The notes under the pieces were generated by a model that saw only the letters and a program-made list of their open reading frames with translations, ran no database searches and was not told the DNA's origin. Shown here piece after piece: positions 33,201 to 42,607 of a stretch of 64,000 nt of DNA. The position numbers were made by a program, and so were the translations under genes. The first letter of the stretch is position 1. Every line of letters starts with the position of its first letter. Source of the DNA: Heliocidaris erythrogramma (taxonomy: Eukaryota > Echinodermata > Echinoidea > Camarodonta > Echinometridae); NCBI GenBank assembly GCA_025617745.1, contig CM046863.1, positions 11,088,773-11,152,772 on the forward strand, in the 5' to 3' direction.

Positions 33201-36200
33201 CCAAAAGAGGTAGAGAATGTGTGTTGCCGTGTCCGCACCTGCGTCACGACTGCTCAATACTTCACTGATGCAGTTCTAAATGGCAATGTCTTGGCTGCAT
33301 GTATGGCAGCAAGCAACGATGCATTTCCAAGGGACATTCCGAGGTCGAATGAATCGTACCGGCATTATGCCTACAAACGATTCACGTATATTTACCATTG
33401 GTACTTGGGAGCAGGAAACAGGAGAGTTGTTCCATCATGTGCTATACTGCGGATAAGGCATGCCTATCCATCCCCCACGGAGGCTTACAAGGGCTTCGTC
33501 GATGGAGTGCAGGATTGAAATCCATCTAACATGAACACTGGTCTTGATCTTTTTTATGTCTGCTTTTATTGTTGAAATTTCGATCTGCTGGACATAGAAC
33601 CAGGCGCGGATCCAGGGGGTGGCGCAAGGGGCGTGCGCCCCACCCCCCCCCCCCCCCCGTTTTGTCTGACAAAGTATGCCCCGGACCCCCTAGATGGCCG
33701 TTTGGCTTTGTCAAACGGAGGGTTCCTCAGTGTACGCCCCCCTTTCTGAAAATCCTGTATCCGCCCCTGAGAACTGTAATCCTTCTTTAAAAATTGGTTA
33801 TTATAGTTCCTGTTTATATTCACCTTTTTCTTGGTGATTGTAAATGTAGTATGTATGTACCAAAGAAAGCATTTTCTGTGTGTGATCATTATTTTAACAT
33901 AATGTTTATGTTAACGTTTATCAGAGAGGAAATATATTCATGTCATTTGAAACAAACAAAAAATCTTATCTGATAAAGGGTTTCCGTACTTGATTTTAAT
34001 CCATTTTTCCCTGTGTATTTCAACACAGTCCATGACCATGAATATACATGTCTTTCTGTGATGTTTTTTCTGTTTATGGTGATTATTTAGTCTGATTTTT
34101 CATGCTGTTTTTAGCTGAACTACATTGTATATGATAAGCAGTCCATTGGGTTTGATACATGCTGTACATTGTGTGAAGTGAGATACATATGAATTGCATG
34201 CGGTAAACATCAATAAGAATTTGCCATCTGGTGATCATAAGTAGTTAATCAAAACAATTGTAATGTATTGTATCAATGCATTTAATTACAACCGAACAAT
34301 ATCACTTGCCAGCATATAATGTGAATGTGTGTGATATACATTTAATAACTTCTCTTTTGTACCTATCTGTATTCCTGACTGTAATCATTGTATTTAGGTA
34401 TTATGGTATTATAAACTGCAATATGTCAATGTTGCAATATTCAATGAAAATACCCTTGCCAGCATATTCCTGTGTGAATTTCCATAATATAATGCAATAT
34501 GAAAACTATGTCCAAAATAAATCTGCCAGTGAACGTTGCCATTTTCAGTTTCTTGTATAGCCATTGATAATGTGATCACACCAAATAGTGAAGCTGTTTT
34601 CCTTCCAAGGTTTACTTTTATTGTGATCTGTTGACACTGTTTGTTTTAGAATTTGCTTATGCATAGATCCACAAACTTTTCCTGAAATATGCCTTCATGT
34701 ATATACTGTTGAAAGTACAGTTTTACACTTTTGAGCTGATTTTTATATATATTTATTACAGTTTTATATACATGTATTCTATTCCACAAACTTGCCTTGA
34801 AACGTGCCCATTTAGTGTTGAAATAATAGTTTTACAATATGAAGTTGATTTCTTCTCATACTTGTGTAGATTTATCAGAAGTTATATCATTTTTAAGAAA
34901 CGTATGCATTATGCATACAGGGACATTTCTTCTACTTTTTTTTTATATGCCATTTGCTTTTCCATATATGCCTATATACTGTTGAAAGTATAGTTCTATA
35001 CTACTAAGCTGATTTTCGTATATATTTATTACAGTTTTATGTATTCTAGATATACAAACTTGCTTTGAAACATGCCTATTTAGTGTTGACAATATAGTTT
35101 ACAATGTTCAGTTGATTTTACTCATACTTGGGTAGTTTTATTACAAGTTATACATGTACATGTATTATTTTAAAGGAACTTACAAGTATTACATACAGGG
35201 ACACCTTTTCTACTTTTCTTTTTCCTTGTGATTTGCCATTTGCCATTCCACTGCATGTAACATGTAAGGAAGTAAATGAAGACGGCATGGAAAAGTACTC
35301 TTCATTGTGTGTATGTGTCAGAAATTTTGAAGTACTGTAATGTACATTCCTTTTATTTCATAATATTTTTGTACAGTGGAGCATCATTATTAACGAACTC
35401 CTTGGAACCAAGGAAATTCCCTCTTTATATCGAATCATTGTTATATCAGGGCTAAAAAGCAATAGAATAGAAAAAAGTGGGACTGGCAAAAATACTGTCT
35501 TATAATGAGTTTGTTATACCATTGTCCTTTATAAGGAGGTTCCACTGTACCAGGTATGTGGAGGAAGGCATATGGAGTGAGATAGGAGAAAAGAGAAGGA
35601 GGAGGAGGGAGACAGAGAGAGAGAGAGAGAGAACAAGGGAGAGAAATTATCAAGTTCATGAGAGAAAGAGAGAGTGAAATATAAGATAGAGAAACAGAAC
35701 GTAAGTGAGAATTAAAGATAGAGTGGAAGGGAATATTAGTGGGTGTAAGGCCATCGCCAGGGATCACCTCCGGGGCGCAGCCGGCGCTGACGACGGTAGC
35801 CCGTGGAGGTACATTGTACGATTTGCAGCTGGTGTGCAGCTCAAGCAGATGCAACTCGAACTTTTCATGCAAAGTTTCCTTGGAGGAAAAAAAGCAGCCC
35901 ACGTCCAAATTTATTTCTGTGTTCAATCCACGAGTTGTACGAGCTGTGGATACGGACGTATTCTCGTCTGACTGTCTCTCCTCTCGACCTCCATTTCGTT
36001 CGAAAACCGCTATTATATTCGTGTCTAGCCATAGCCCATAGCATGGAGTATCCCGAAACTAATGCCTAGTTCACATTTGCCGCGGACGCCGTGCGATAAA
36101 AGTGTCTACGATTTTCGGTGCGATTTTGCGGGCATCGTACGCCGCTAAGGGCTACGGCATTTGTGTTCACATTGTCTACGGGCATCGTGCAATTTGTTCT

Positions 36201-37107
36201 TCGGGGCCTCGGGGGCAACCCGTCTAAATTCCGTACGGGCATTGTGCGATGTCAATGCAGTTGCCGTACAGTCTCCACAACCTCAGTGAGGAATTCGTAC
36301 GGAGACCGCGCGGCTCCCGTGGCAAGGCTTCACGGTGCGGTGACTGTGCAGTCGCCGTGCCGTTTGAGGATCCCAATCCCCAGCAATAGTGATTATGTGT
36401 ACATATTTCATATTTTACGGGTACTGCCCGGGCAGCGAGCGGCAACCTGGCAATAGCTGTGCGAGGGTCGTGCGAATGTACAATCTCCTTTTTGCCCCCA
36501 TGTCCATCAAAAATCGTGCGTTTGCTGCACGATGACGCTTGGCCATTGCACCGGTGCCCGTGCGAGGATTGTGCGATGTCACCTACGACATGTCTACGGG
36601 CTACGGTCTTACTTTTTTTTTAAATTTGTCAAACTCCTCTAGATAACAAATCGTAGAGGCTGCGGAGCCCGTGAATCCGCACGAAAATCTTACAACCTCC
36701 GCACGGAGGCCGCGCGGAGGCCGCGCGGAAAGGGGGATACGGGCAGTTTACGGGCTCCGTAGACAAATGTGAACTAGGCATAACATAGCGTATCAGCTGG
36801 CAAGCTCAGCTCTCGCCCCTGCGCTCGCGGGCTATTTACAAATTGTCCGAGCGATTCCGGAAATCTCCGAACTTGCCTTCGCCTGGATAGCATAGAAACA
36901 CACGGGCACCGCCGATGGACCGCCTTTAAAAAGCGATTGCAAAAAGATGAAAGCAAACAAGAATTTGCATAACTTGTGTATGGGTTATTGCGTTCACAGG
37001 CTCGATTAGCGCAGGTAATGACGTAATCGAAATGACATCTCGTGTGAGCCGGACTTTAGACAATTTTGTTTTGGAGGGAAAGGGTTACCATTTCCATTTT
37101 CTTCTTC

Positions 37108-37139
<32 letters not shown>

Positions 37140-37946
37140 CTTCTTCTTCTTCTTTTTTCTTCTTCTTCTACTTCTTCTTCATCTTCTTCTTCTTCTTCTT
37201 CTTCTTCTTCTTCTTCTTCTTCTTCTTCTTCTTCTTCTTCTTCTTCTTCTTCTTTTTCTTCTTTTTCTTCTTCTTCGTCATCTACTCCTTCTTCTTTTTC
37301 AACTGAAATTCTTCTTTTCTTTAATAATAATGTTAAAAACAGTAACAAGTGAGGAATTCAGAATATCATTAAATAGAGAAAGAAAGAGAGGAGAAATAAT
37401 GAAAAAGTAGGGACATGGAGAGCGAGAGAGACATACAGACAGACAGAGAGAAAGGGACGGAGACAGAAGGAAACAGGGGGAGATAAAGCCTAGGTGTGTG
37501 TGTGTGTGTGTGTGTGTGTATGTACAATAATGTTCCCCACAAATCAATGTGTGTGAGGGTGTGTGTACGCATTCAAACCGATGACATCGAACAAAGAGAA
37601 CAATGGGTCATCGGTAGTAATTCAATAGGTCATCGGTTGTCAACAATTGGTGTGGTTTATTCCGTCAATGAATTTTGTGACGCAATGCAATAGTGGAGTC
37701 ATCGGTTGAAATTCGAACAATAGAAAACATAGATGTGTGTGTGTGTGTGTGGGCGTGTTTAGCAGTATGTCCGAGGACATTTTCGGACAGAGAACAAAAA
37801 AAACAACATGAGAACAATGGTCCTCGGAAGCCGGACAATAGTCCTCGAACGTCGAACAATGAATTTATGCCTTATTCCGTCGACTGTCCGAGGACGGAGG
37901 AACAATAGAGGAGCAATACTTGTCCTCGGGAAAAAAGCAATACAAG

Positions 37947-37992
<46 letters not shown>

Positions 37993-38459
37993 CGGGGGGG
38001 GGGGGGGGGGGGGGGGGGTTATTGAAAATAGTTCGCTCTCGCCTTTAACCTCTCAACTTGTTTACTAACGATCGAGTTGACTCCTTTTCCTTGTCGACAG
38101 CCCATCAGACCTACGTGAAGTCCTCATCGATCTCGGCATGGAGATCACCGACCACGACATTGACGAAATGATTGAAGAAGTTGATGAGGATCTAAACGGC
38201 CATATCACCTTTACAGGTAATAGTATTGTTAATTCGAATTCGTATTGAAAAACAATTATTCAGAAGGCTCAACATGTTCAATAATTTCGAGAAAAACAAA
38301 AACATGCTGCAATCGAGTACCAATTAACGAATGATGTTAAGAAAACTCGTATAGAGATCACCGACCACGACATTGAAAATTGTTTTGATCAAATAACATC
38401 ACCTGATTATAGCGTAATAATTGTGTGCATCTTCCTTCCTCCCCCTCCCTGTCACCCAC

Positions 38460-38498
<39 letters not shown>

Positions 38499-38651
38499 CA
38501 TCTCTCCCCCTCCTTCGTCTTCCTCCCTCCCCTCTCTCTTTCTTTCTCCCGATCTCACTTTCTTTATCTCCCTTCCCTCCCACTTCCTCTCTCACCCTCT
38601 CCCTCTCTTTCCCTGTCTGCAGAATTTACGAAGATCATCACATCGCAGTGA
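23402..38651 (+). CDS. Calmodulin-like EF-hand protein, complete, six coding exons
   Basis: Exons 23402-23404 (ATG only), 26823-26853, 27433-27579, 30322-30430, 38101-38216, 38623-38651; 435 bp, 144 residues, all phases agree. The intron after ATG and the 31-bp second exon are the calmodulin gene plan. Protein starts MDHRLTTEQEKG and ends FTKIITSQ. Calmodulins are Ca2+ sensors that bind and regulate target enzymes. Loops: EF1 21-32 (DKKGNGKIGSVE; Lys at position 3), EF2 57-67 (one residue short, no starting Asp), EF3 89-100 (DRHNKGFISPSD; His, Lys and Asp at ligand positions), EF4 125-136 (DEDLNGHITFTE; near canonical). So it probably binds at most one or two Ca2+. It could be a diverged calmodulin-like paralogue or a troponin-C-like protein; the exon plan favours calmodulin descent. 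Introns are full of repeats and one holds a nested gene. Confidence 0.88.
24699..25672. repeat. Large fold-back element with a second element nested in its right arm
   Basis: Outer ends AATAGGCGGGAAAGTGTTGC and GCAACACTTTCCAGCCTATT. Arms about 180 bp each (24712-24880 and 25035-25190) share TGTCCAGC, TTCGGCCGAA, CTGATGAGG and AGATAGACATATAATT-type text. The right arm is interrupted by 25197-25636. Confidence 0.8.
25197..25636. repeat. TGTTCAGACGCTA-ended element nested in the fold-back
   Basis: TGTTCAGACGCTA at the left is the exact inverse of TAGCGTCTGAACA at the right. GTTCAGACG recurs internally (about 25273, 25444, 25554), and CTATACGTCGTTTCG is repeated. GC content is higher than in the neighbours. 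Confidence 0.8.
26178..26325. repeat. (AAT)n/(GAT)n-rich low complexity
   Basis: AATAATAATGATAAT-type runs in intron 1 of the calmodulin-like gene. Confidence 0.85.
26823..26853 (+). CDS. Calmodulin-like exon 2 (31 bp)
   Basis: Acceptor CCCTCAG, encodes DHRLTTEQEK plus one base, donor GTAACA. Length 31 bp equals vertebrate calmodulin exon 2. Confidence 0.75.
26998..27262. repeat. (GTA)n trinucleotide microsatellite
   Basis: About 260 bases of GTA/ATA/GCA triplets in intron 2. Open frames of poly-Leu/Tyr here are artefacts. Confidence 0.95.
27433..27579 (+). CDS. Calmodulin-like exon 3 (EF1 and start of EF2)
   Basis: 147 bp; encodes LKTVFSFFDKKGNGKIG and on to IQDMIQEVAKNH; acceptor CTCTCTAG, donor GTATAC (weak). 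The DEIQDMI.EV match to calmodulin is strong. Confidence 0.9.
27598..27735. repeat. Second (GTA)n microsatellite
   Basis: Begins 18 bp after exon 3. Same triplet type as 26998-27262. Confidence 0.95.
27806..27934. repeat. Fold-back family A copy
   Basis: GGGCGTTTCGTCTTGTCAGTG at the left and ACAAGTTTTATGAAACAGGG at the right, with AGATGCAAGG-type core. Confidence 0.75.
27936..28074. repeat. Fold-back family A copy
   Basis: Immediately follows the previous copy in the same orientation: GACGTTTCATCAAGAGTC at the left, AAGTTTTATGAAACAGGGCC at the right. A C-tract replaces part of the interior at 27970-27985. Confidence 0.75.
28257..29250. repeat. 994-bp fold-back element with TTA target-site duplication
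   Basis: TAGTAGGGTATCTAAGAGG at the left and CCTCTTAGATACCCTACTA at the right (28257, 29250), flanked by TTA on both sides (28254-28256, 29251-29253). The arms are several hundred bases long and include GGACTAAACGAAACCAAC and its inverse, plus a C-tract paired to a G-tract. A TTA/TAA duplication is the PIF/Harbinger habit. Confidence 0.85.
29530..29795 (+). mobile_element. 3' end of a non-LTR element with (GAAATT)n tail
   Basis: GGGCGCCCTCGCCTCAAGC, then TTTGCTTTTAGAGAGGTGTG, then GGAAATAAATGTATTGAAAT repeats; typical CR1/L2-type 3' UTR in this class of genome. No coding part. Confidence 0.55.
30322..30430 (+). CDS. Calmodulin-like exon 4 (EF2 end to EF3)
   Basis: 109 bp; encodes SITFPEFTAFMSEEDTE and DLKKMFRVFDRHNKGFIS; acceptor GTAAAG is weak, donor GTAAAA. 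FPEF and FRVFD match calmodulin. Confidence 0.88.
30707..30867. repeat. 161-bp fold-back element
   Basis: TTAATACATGGTTG at the left and CAACCATGTATTAA at the right; stem continues with TTAGTGCGATC.GGCAAC. The loop holds CGAGGCGTAGCCGAGTG. Confidence 0.8.
31060..31566 (-). pseudogene. Relic ORF resembling the ends of a Crypton/DUF3504-type protein
   Basis: Starts MAVSSNLSFALLTEEELDD, continues LLNGKDSNSTKRAVKF; one in-frame TGA (31378-31380) interrupts it; then a Ser/Thr/Pro-rich tract and the end FHFHNCQVHITNK with stop at 31060. The KDSxxTKRA motif after an acidic leader is, from memory, the N-terminus of many DUF3504 (Crypton-type tyrosine recombinase derived) proteins of marine invertebrates, and their C-termini often end in an F.NC.V.I strand. 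The recombinase core is absent, so this would be an internally deleted derivative. Start lies 476 bp from the divergent P2X7-like gene. Confidence 0.4.
31871..31901 (+). promoter_or_regulatory. Candidate promoter of the P2X7-like gene
   Basis: CACGTG (31871), CCAAT (31888) and AAGATGGC (31894, YY1-like) lie 140-170 bp before the ATG at 32043. The same 476-bp interval separates the divergent minus-strand ORF, so a shared promoter is possible. Confidence 0.35.
32254..32286 (+). repeat. (GATGGC)n hexamer repeat
   Basis: Five or so GATGGC units near the end of exon 1; reads Asp-Gly or Met-Ala repeats depending on frame. Confidence 0.95.
33010..33518 (+). CDS. P2X7-tail-like exon 2 (main domain)
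   Basis: Acceptor CCCAATGTAG. The domain-bearing frame is open from before 33093 to the TGA at 33516-33518. Cys pattern WCRRDGRC ... CCRVRTC suits zinc binding; the C-terminal half matches the P2X7 tail best. Confidence 0.7.
33600..33770. repeat. Interspersed GC-rich fold-back
   Basis: CAGGCGCGGATCCAGGGGG at the left and CCTGTATCCGCCCCTGA at the right; the inner stem pairs TTTTGTCTGACAAAG-type with CTTTGTCAAAC. Contains a C-tract. Confidence 0.65.
34690..35245. repeat. Two-copy tandem duplication, period about 276 bp
   Basis: 34690-34963 and 34966-35245 share ATATACTGTTGAAAGTA, TATATATTTATTACAG, AAACTTGC.TTGAAAC, TTTAGTGTTGA, CATACAGGGACA and TGCCATTTGC.TTCC in order. Confidence 0.85.
35371..35550. 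repeat. Short TIR element, family H copy 2
   Basis: GTACAGTGGA at the left, TCCACTGTAC at the right, with CGAACTCCTTGG / AAGGAGGTTCC and GTTATATCAGG-type interior, as at 15771-15938. Confidence 0.75.
36063..36780. repeat. 718-bp GC-rich TIR element with TAA target duplication
   Basis: TGCCTAGTTCACATTTG at the left is the exact inverse of CAAATGTGAACTAGGCA at the right; TAA flanks both ends (36060-36062, 36781-36783), as in PIF/Harbinger insertions. The interior is CpG-rich, with repeated GTGCGATG, CTACGGGC and CGCGCGGAG words, unlike its AT-rich surroundings. No convincing protein. Confidence 0.85.
37085..37300. repeat. (CTT)n microsatellite
   Basis: Over 200 bases of almost pure CTT, in intron 4 of the calmodulin-like gene. 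Confidence 0.97.
37560..37950. repeat. Word-repeat region between (GT)n tracts
   Basis: Two adjoining segments share the frame GAACAAT(A/G)G and TTATTCCGTC, but each has its own repeated word: GTCATCGGT in 37595-37710 and TCCTCGG/CCGAGGA in 37765-37935. (GT)n tracts stand at 37495, 37735 and 37950. A third related segment is at 56895-56990. Confidence 0.6.
38101..38216 (+). CDS. Calmodulin-like exon 5 (EF3 end and EF4)
   Basis: 116 bp; acceptor TTGTCGACAG, donor GTAATA. Encodes PSDLREVLIDLGMEITD and DIDEMIEEVDEDLNGHITFT, matching the LR.V...LG...TD...DEMI.E.D pattern of calmodulin. Confidence 0.9.
38354..38376 (+). pseudogene. Fragment copy of calmodulin-like exon 5
   Basis: 23 bases (GAGATCACCGACCACGACAT and TGA) repeat the exon at 38143-38165 exactly, 211 bp downstream, inside intron 5; no splice sites. 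Confidence 0.75.
38455..38620. repeat. (CT)n polypyrimidine tract before the last exon
   Basis: About 160 bases of C/T-rich sequence ending at acceptor CTGTCTGCAG; probably a strong polypyrimidine tract. Confidence 0.85.
38623..38651 (+). CDS. Calmodulin-like exon 6 (C-terminus)
   Basis: Completes the Glu of EF4 and encodes FTKIITSQ, stop TGA 38649-38651. A polyadenylation signal AATAAA is at 39170-39175. Confidence 0.85.
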
Positions 38652-39179
38652 AGACATCAGAATCCACATACTCCACACTCCACAACTGAGGGGCGGAGAG
38701 GGCTAGGGGAAGAGGGGGGGGAGGGTGTAGTTAGGTAGAAAGTAGCTTACCCGATAATTATGCTCTGGTTCCCCTTCCGATCTGGACGACATTCTCGAAA
38801 GCGGCCTAAGCCTTGCTTAACTTAGGTCGCTAATCTGTCAGCCTAATATGTCTGTCTAGGTTCCGTATAAATTATTTAAATTTATTTAACAAAAGAAAGA
38901 AACGGAATTATTTTTTGGCCTAAAATGAACATAAAAAATCAGTTGCATCTAGAGGGGTTTTTTAAATACACATTTCGTTACAAAACTATGGTGATTTAAA
39001 TAGGATTAAGCGAATGACATTTGACACTTCATAATTCGGTGGACAACGGACTGAATAGTACGGCTAACAGTTCGACGGCCTTCAAGAGTACGGGCAAAGC
39101 TGTCCGCAGGGACCTCTAATAAGTGTAGTAATGTTCGGGTTGTATAGCTCAGCGTGGTAGTTATTATACAATAAAAAAG

Positions 39180-40067
39180 TTCCTAAGGATGTGGATGGAA
39201 GAGGCTTTAGACCGGACATGAGGAATAAATGATAAGATGAATTTAATTTGCACGGAAAAGAATGTGTTTCGTATATTTACTACGCATTGACAATTCGAAG
39301 ATTTTAATGCACTATTTTATTTTAAAGCATTCTACACAACTGTAATTAGGAGAAAAAATTCTTTCGATTGTACATGGTGAAAATAAGAATCAAGTATTTC
39401 GATAATACATGTGCATGCAGTATTTTTAATGGTATAATACATTGGGGCGTGCACTAGAAGCCTATTCTAAATGAAATATCTGCCTCTGTTAACATTATAT
39501 TTGCATAATCATCATAGTGATTGTGGCAATTTTAGAGGGGTTCTGTTGTCTTGAGATGCAATAAGATGTGACATGGATTGGGATGTTGAACATTTTAAAA
39601 CAGACAACCCCTAACGATTTAATAGAATCAGGTTAACCGCATAGCGATTTGTACTTTGAAAACATCAAATGTACTTTAGAAAATATCAAATTTACTTTTA
39701 GGAATATCAACAGGCAAAATACAGACAAGTTGGTAGCATTAGTAAGAGCTCACGTTAAGAAGATTATAGAAAATAAACTACATGATGTCGTCATAATGAT
39801 GTGTCAAACGAAATGGAAGAAAATTTCCTTTTATAACATTTAGAAATTCCAAGTAACATTACATTGAAATAATGGCATACTAAGAGTCAGTCAGGGAAAA
39901 GAAAATACCTTTATTATACAATTTCATTATACTCCATTTATTTATTTATATGCATGTATATATCATATATTTATTGGGTGTGATCTGATCAGCAATGACA
40001 AAAATGTCTACTACAGAGGCCTACAGATATAAAACTATGTAGGCCTACATAGTCTCACAGAAGTATT
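39180..40067. other. AT-rich intergenic, nothing recognised
   Basis: No exon or clear repeat structure seen apart from small GAAAATATCAAAT-type echoes at 39650-39720. Confidence 0.4.
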
Positions 40068-40358
40068 TCAATTAAATTGTGAGAGAAATTGTATCAAAGC
40101 AGTTGAAAAAGGTGGATCATATGTGTATACTTTAAGGGTCTGACATCATCAAAATAAATTTTACGCGGAAATGGCTATATTATGGGACTGCACACACATG
40201 TGGCATGAATGTTTGGGCAAAACACTTTAGCCTTTTCTTTATGATGAGGGCATTTGAAGAGCAATCATTTTCTTCCAGACTAGCAAAGATAGAAAAAGAA
40301 AGCTAACGTGGTTTTTTTTGTGTGTCACCTTTACCAGAACTCCACCTTATCTTTAAAA
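40068..40358. repeat. Fold-back family C copy 3 (left end missing)
   Basis: Interior GTGAGAGAAATTGT, CACACATGTGGCATGAATGT and the right end CCAGAACTCCACCTTATCTT match copies 1 and 2. Confidence 0.65.
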
Positions 40359-41282
40359 TGTATAAAGAAATTATTACAAAATTAGGATTGGAACTGATTT
40401 TAATAAAGTTAAGGGGGAAACAACAACAACGATAAGTACCCCTAGTATACAGGTAGGGGCTGTGCTAGAGTACTTTGCTACATGCAAATTTCTCATAATG
40501 TGCTGACAAGCAACAGAATTTGTTTTTGTCATGAAGTGGGGAGGGGGCGGGGTGTCTATCGACCCATGACCCCCCCCCCCCCTTTAGGCCGCCCCTGTTT
40601 GTAGACTATTGAGAGAGGCGTGACCTCGTACTGTGGGAACCCCCTTTGTGTTATCGGTGTCTACATCTGCCATATAATCCATTTTATGTTTGTATTATTA
40701 CTGAAAATAAAATAGAACTTACTTGCGGGATTTAATGCTGTACTATAACGTCTTAATTCATCAGTGGATTAACTCATATATTTCATGACGTTGTGTGAGT
40801 TCATGTGAATTTCTTAGACTCGATGTGAAATTCATGTTTGCGCGAAACATTTGAACGGGGAAGCATGTGTTCCATTAACACGTAATTACAGAGGCGTTAA
40901 TAAATTTATTTACGACATAGGTCCCTTTCCTTGAACCCCAACCGAAAAAATTCAAATAATCTTTATTAGGGGTCACGACCTTGAGCTGCTATATGACGCA
41001 TGCTCTGTCGACAATTTCACCACGGTCAATATCCTATACGCTAACCGGAGTCCTAACTTTAACCGGACGGTGAAACAAACATGTAACCCTAAACCTAACT
41101 ATAATCCTAAACCTAACCTAAAACACAATTGCAACCGTAAGCCCTATCATTGACAAAATATAGTCCGACGCAAGAGTCTGGTGACCGCCCCCCCCCCCCC
41201 CCAATTAAAAAAAATTGTTTATTAACTTCGTCAGCCTACTTTACTGTTTTGGAACCAGCCACAAATCATTATTACTTTTTTT

Positions 41283-41580
41283 ATGTATAATAATAATAAT
41301 AATAATAATATTCCGTTCTTGTATAGCGCATAACACGTTATAATACATAGGTCTCTATGCGCTTCCAAAGGGTTTGGATATTATTACCCTTGCTTTAGCT
41401 CCGGCAGCCGTAATCAGCACAAGTGCATTTCAAGGAAAAAATCCTGCCAGGTACCCATTTACTACACCTGGATGGAGAGTGGCAAATGTGGATTAATGTC
41501 ATGCCAAAAGACACTAGTACCGGGCTCAACCCTTGGATTGAGAGTCAAGTGAATGAACCACTATACCACGACACCTCCAC
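41283..41580 (+). repeat. Interspersed SINE-like repeat
   Basis: (AAT)n, then CCGTTCTTGTATAGCGCAT, TTTAGCTCCGGCAGCC, GCATTTCAAGGAAAAAATCC and GGTACCCATTTAC as at 13845-14456. The right end (GGGCTCAACCC ... CACTATACCACGACACCTCC) resembles a decayed tRNA-like part. Confidence 0.6.
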
Positions 41581-41639
41581 ATACATGTATATATTTATTT
41601 ATTCATTCATTTTCTATTTCTTTTTATTAATTTCATTTT

Positions 41640-41647
41640 ATTAATGT

Positions 41648-41694
<47 letters not shown>

Positions 41695-41775
41695 CATTTA
41701 TTTATTTATTTTTATTATTTTACTTTTTATTTATTTATTTATTTTATTTATTTTTTGTTGGGGGGGGGGGGGGGC
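41640..41775. repeat. (AT)n, (TTTA)n and G-tract
   Basis: Direct reading: TATA run 41650-41690, TTTA/TTTATT run to 41755, then about 14 G. Confidence 0.95.
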
Positions 41776-41885
41776 TAAATATCTAAAATAATGAAACGCA
41801 CTGCACACAATTATGAGTAAATAGAACTACACAGCATACAGGAAACAAAGCTTAGTCCTCGAATACTTAATGACTGAAACGCTCA

Positions 41886-42607
41886 TTAAAGGAGAAGGAG
41901 ATTAAAGGAGAATATAAATGTACTTATGTTCAAAGATGTAATATATTCTTAATCATTGGCCCGTATCTCTTTAAAAATAAAATAGCTGAAAAGGGTTTAA
42001 ATGAAGAAATTCTAGCACACGATATCGTCTGCTAACGCTTCACATGGGGGATGCCATTTTCTTGATGATATGGAGTTGTACATGAACCACTGGAAACCGT
42101 TCCGGTCAAGAAGATATTTTTAGTTCTAGAGCTAAATTGATTCTCTTCATTACAAAACAAAAATTCCCATATATGATGGAAAATATATAACAGATGTATA
42201 CATATATTCTAAAATTTGAAATTTTTAGATTTCTTTTTAAATTTTCTGGTTTTGCTAAAATAGAAATCGATTTCTTGGGCTTTCCTGGCAGAGTAGAACA
42301 TAATTTACTCAATGCGCATTCTGACTATTGAAGTCCATTATCTTAAAGCAGGTGAAAGCATAGCTTGTTACTTGTATCAGGAAGAAAGACAATTTTGAAT
42401 TCGGATTTAAAAAAAATCTCTATGTACACATCAATAATATGGCAGCCCCAGCAAGGTATCGCTAGCAGACGATAAATTTTGCAGAGAAAATCTTGATTTA
42501 TGCCCACCTCGTATATTTTAATGCAAAACTACTTAGGAAAACAAGAAGGAATAGATTACATCTTTGAATATAAGCACATTTATATTTTGAGGTTAATTCC
42601 CCTTTAA
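41886..42607. repeat. Fold-back family B copy 2
   Basis: TTAAAGGAGAA near the left, GAGGTTAATTCCCCTTTAA at the right; internal GATATCGTCTGCTAACG, GATGCCATTTTCTTG and, inverted, ATGGCAGCCCCAGC and CGCTAGCAGACGATAA. Confidence 0.75.

Larger units (their letters stand above)
32043..33518 (+). pseudogene. Two-exon gene with P2X7 C-terminal domain, apparently frameshifted
   Basis: Exon 1 32043-32293 starts MDDTFSISELATDIS with CKCSEAAGTKRPDGC, then best coding moves to another frame (CPCKSAGHPHC ... RRPCTNREPDGDG, a GATGGC repeat) up to donor GTGAGT. Exon 2 33010-33518 starts KFVMDLERADLERVTIQFLC, then moves again by the same sense of shift to FPDVYLDAV, and encodes SWCRRDGRCVPMPKEVENVC, RHYAYKRFT, RRVVPSCAILRIR and YKGFVDG; stop TGA 33516. 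The CCR, RHxAY, PSC..IR and YxGF features match the zinc-binding cytosolic ballast of P2X7 receptors, a domain expanded as stand-alone genes in many marine invertebrates. No channel part is present. Two apparent one-base deletions suggest a pseudogene, or assembly errors. It is nested in intron 4 of the calmodulin-like gene, same strand. Confidence 0.65.

Noticed and set aside
35700..35950. GC-richer stretch with open frames on both strands, possible exon
   Set aside because: Frames on both strands look equally plausible, no matching splice borders or family found.
37032..37410. Poly-Ser, poly-Phe and poly-Glu frames
   Set aside because: All three are readings of the same (CTT)n tract.
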